From an uncultured Traorella sp. (GTDB lineage: Bacteria; Bacillota_I; Bacilli_A; Erysipelotrichales; Erysipelotrichaceae): 7,731 nucleotides of DNA. Positions within the stretch are counted from its first letter, which is position 1, and each line of letters begins with the position of its first letter. Made by a program: the position numbers and the translations under genes. The stretch lies in contig CAMEUL010000069.1 of assembly GCA_945938205.1 (NCBI GenBank), positions 1 through 7,731 of the forward strand. Reading direction: 5' to 3'. This document shows positions 6,342 through 7,731 of this stretch, piece by piece. The notes under the pieces were generated by a model. It was not told where the DNA came from and ran no database searches. It worked only from the letters and a program-made list of their open reading frames with translations.

Positions 6342-6371
6342 GTTATCTAAAGAAAACAGAAGGGAGGAAAT

Positions 6372-7731
6372 ATGAAAGACATGATTTTTAAAGTCCTGCA
6401 GCGTGTAGGCAGAAGCTTTATGCTTCCAATTGCTATTCTTCCGGTAGCCGGATTGTTTTTAGGAATTGGAGGATCATTCACTAATGCAACAATGGTAGAA
6501 GCATATGGATTGACTTCCATTTTGGACGAAGGAACCTTCATGTATGCCATCCTTACTGTTTTAAGCAAGTGTGGAGACATTGTATTTGCAAATCTGCCAC
6601 TTTTGTTTGCAATGGGATTTGCCATCGGAATGGCAAAGAAAGAAAAAGAAGTTGCGGCTCTTTCAGGTGCACTTGCTTTCTTTATCATGCATACTGCTAT
6701 CAGTGCCATGCTGAATGTTACGGGTATTGCTGAAAGCCTGCCAAATGGTTCTATTACTAATGTTGTTGGAATTGAATCCTTACAGATGGGAGTATTTGGT
6801 GGTATTATTGTTGGCCTGGGTGTTGCTTATTTACAAAAATGAACTACCTCAAGTCTTAAGTTTCTTTGGAGGAACTCGTTTTGTTCCTATCGTATGTTCA
6901 GTTACTTATCTGATCATTGGTATCTTGATGTTCTATATCTGGCCAACCATTCAAAATGGTATCTATGCCGTTGGTGAACTGGTAAGAAATTCAGGATATG
7001 CCGGAACTTTCCTCTATGGTCTGATTAAAGAGCCTTGATTCCATTTGGATTGCATCATGTCTTCTATATGCCTTTCTGGCAGACAGCTGTGGGTGGTACC
7101 GCAACAGTATGTGGAGCTTATGTTGAAGGAGCACAGAATATCTTCTTTGCAGAGCTTGGCTGCCCAACAACTACCCTCTTTAATACTGAAGCTACTCGTT
7201 TTATGGCTGGTAAGTTCCCTTTAATGATTTTCGGTCTTCCAGGTGCTGCTCTTGCAATGTACAAATGTGCTAAAACTGAAAAGAAACAGATTGCCGGTGG
7301 CTTACTGTTATCAGCTGCCTTAACCAGCTTGCTGACGGGTATTACTGAACCTTTGGAATTCACTTTCCTGTTTGTTGCTCCACTTCTGTATGTGCTGCAT
7401 TGCATTTTTGCCGGACTTGCCTACATGCTGATGCATATCTTCAAGGTAGGTGTCGGAATGACCTTCTCAGGTGGTCTGATCGACCTTTCTCTGTTTGGTA
7501 TCCTTCAGGGCAATGCGAAAACCAACTGGTACTGGATTGTTGTAGTTGGTATTGTTTATTTCATTGTTTACTATTTTGTATTCCGTTTCCTAATCACAAA
7601 AATGAACCTGAAAACAACCAGGTCGTGAAGATGAAAACGAAGAAACAAAACTGTATACACGTGCCGATGTCAATGCCAGAAATGAATCTGCTTCAACAGG
7701 TACTGATTCTATGAGTGCTATGATCGTTAAA
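6372..7731 (+). pseudogene. ptsG: PTS glucose/maltose-family EIICB permease, broken by three frame lesions (3' end outside window)
   Basis: Read across three frames, this is one PtsG-type IIC domain leading toward IIB. It starts at ATG 6372 with GGGAGG upstream. Frame 1 gives 156 residues (LPIAILPVAG, DIVFANLPLLFAMG, GVFGGIIVG) and stops at 6840-6842. The next frame resumes at ELPQVLSFFGGTRFVPIV (6841) and stops at 7036-7038. The third resumes at ALIPFGLHHVFYMPFW and includes the sugar-binding motif GITEPLEF (7338-7361), stopping at 7626-7628. The fourth resumes with PGREDENEET (7618) and stays open to the window end (SMSAMIVK), just before the expected IIB phosphocysteine domain. Compared with B. 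subtilis PtsG (NRFYTIELPQ, ERSLIPFGLHH, NLKTPGRED), lesion one lacks about 14 nt, lesion two lacks one A, and lesion three has one extra base. ptsG is favoured over malX because of the GlcT-like leader. The translated product as given would be only the first few membrane helices. Sequence error is the alternative. Confidence 0.88.

Noticed and set aside
7400..7714. 104-codon plus-strand frame overlapping the end of the permease
   Set aside because: It is out of frame with the conserved IIC and linker sequence, is rich in Cys and His in a way typical of shadow frames, and lacks a ribosome site.
6372..7731. Programmed ribosomal frameshifting to explain the split permease
   Set aside because: Three separate shifts in different directions, one with about 14 nt of missing sequence and none with a clear slippery heptamer plus stimulatory structure, fit mutation or sequence error better.

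Overview
The window looks like a chromosomal segment of a low-GC Bacillota. It is visibly AT-rich, has strong AGGAGG-type ribosome binding sites and TTGACA/TATAAT-type promoters, and carries PyrR, an M42 aminopeptidase, PTS enzyme I, a CcpA-type cre site and a BglG-family antitermination leader. The protein flavour (heterodimeric drug exporter with its MarR regulator, PtsI without an adjacent ptsH) would suit a gut Erysipelotrichaceae or a relative. That family-level guess is an inference and is weak.

Layout. (1) Minus strand, about 2304 down to 1: a MarR-type regulator, then the two halves of a heterodimeric ABC multidrug-type exporter. The genes are chained by ATGA and TAATG overlaps, and the second half runs off the window edge. 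A TTGACA-17-TATTAT promoter drives them, and a perfect 11-bp inverted repeat lies over its -10 element, the classic picture of MarR autorepression. (2) Plus strand, 2389-3997: pyrR followed 1 nt later by an M42 metallo-aminopeptidase, closed by a bidirectional terminator shared with ptsI. (3) Minus strand, 6152-4043: a 90-residue basic protein with a sigma-region-4-like C-terminus, then ptsI (PTS enzyme I). (4) Plus strand from 6226: a fully formed sugar-PTS control region feeding a glucose/maltose-family EIICB gene. The control region has a promoter with a cre site in its spacer, then an RNA antiterminator (RAT) hairpin that is mutually exclusive with a terminator. The EIICB gene is broken by three separate reading-frame lesions and continues past the window end.

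How it fits together. PtsI phosphorylates HPr from PEP, and HPr-P would energise the EIICB permease transcribed divergently from the ptsI side. cre/CcpA and a RAT-binding antiterminator (GlcT/LicT type, itself under PTS control) would set permease expression. The regulatory leader is intact while the permease reading frame is not. This is the most notable thing here: either recent gene loss or a cluster of sequence errors. The window does not show an obviously new multi-gene system. The points of interest are the broken ptsG with its intact RNA switch, the MarR operator, the degenerate half-transporter and the unrecognised small DNA-binding-like protein.
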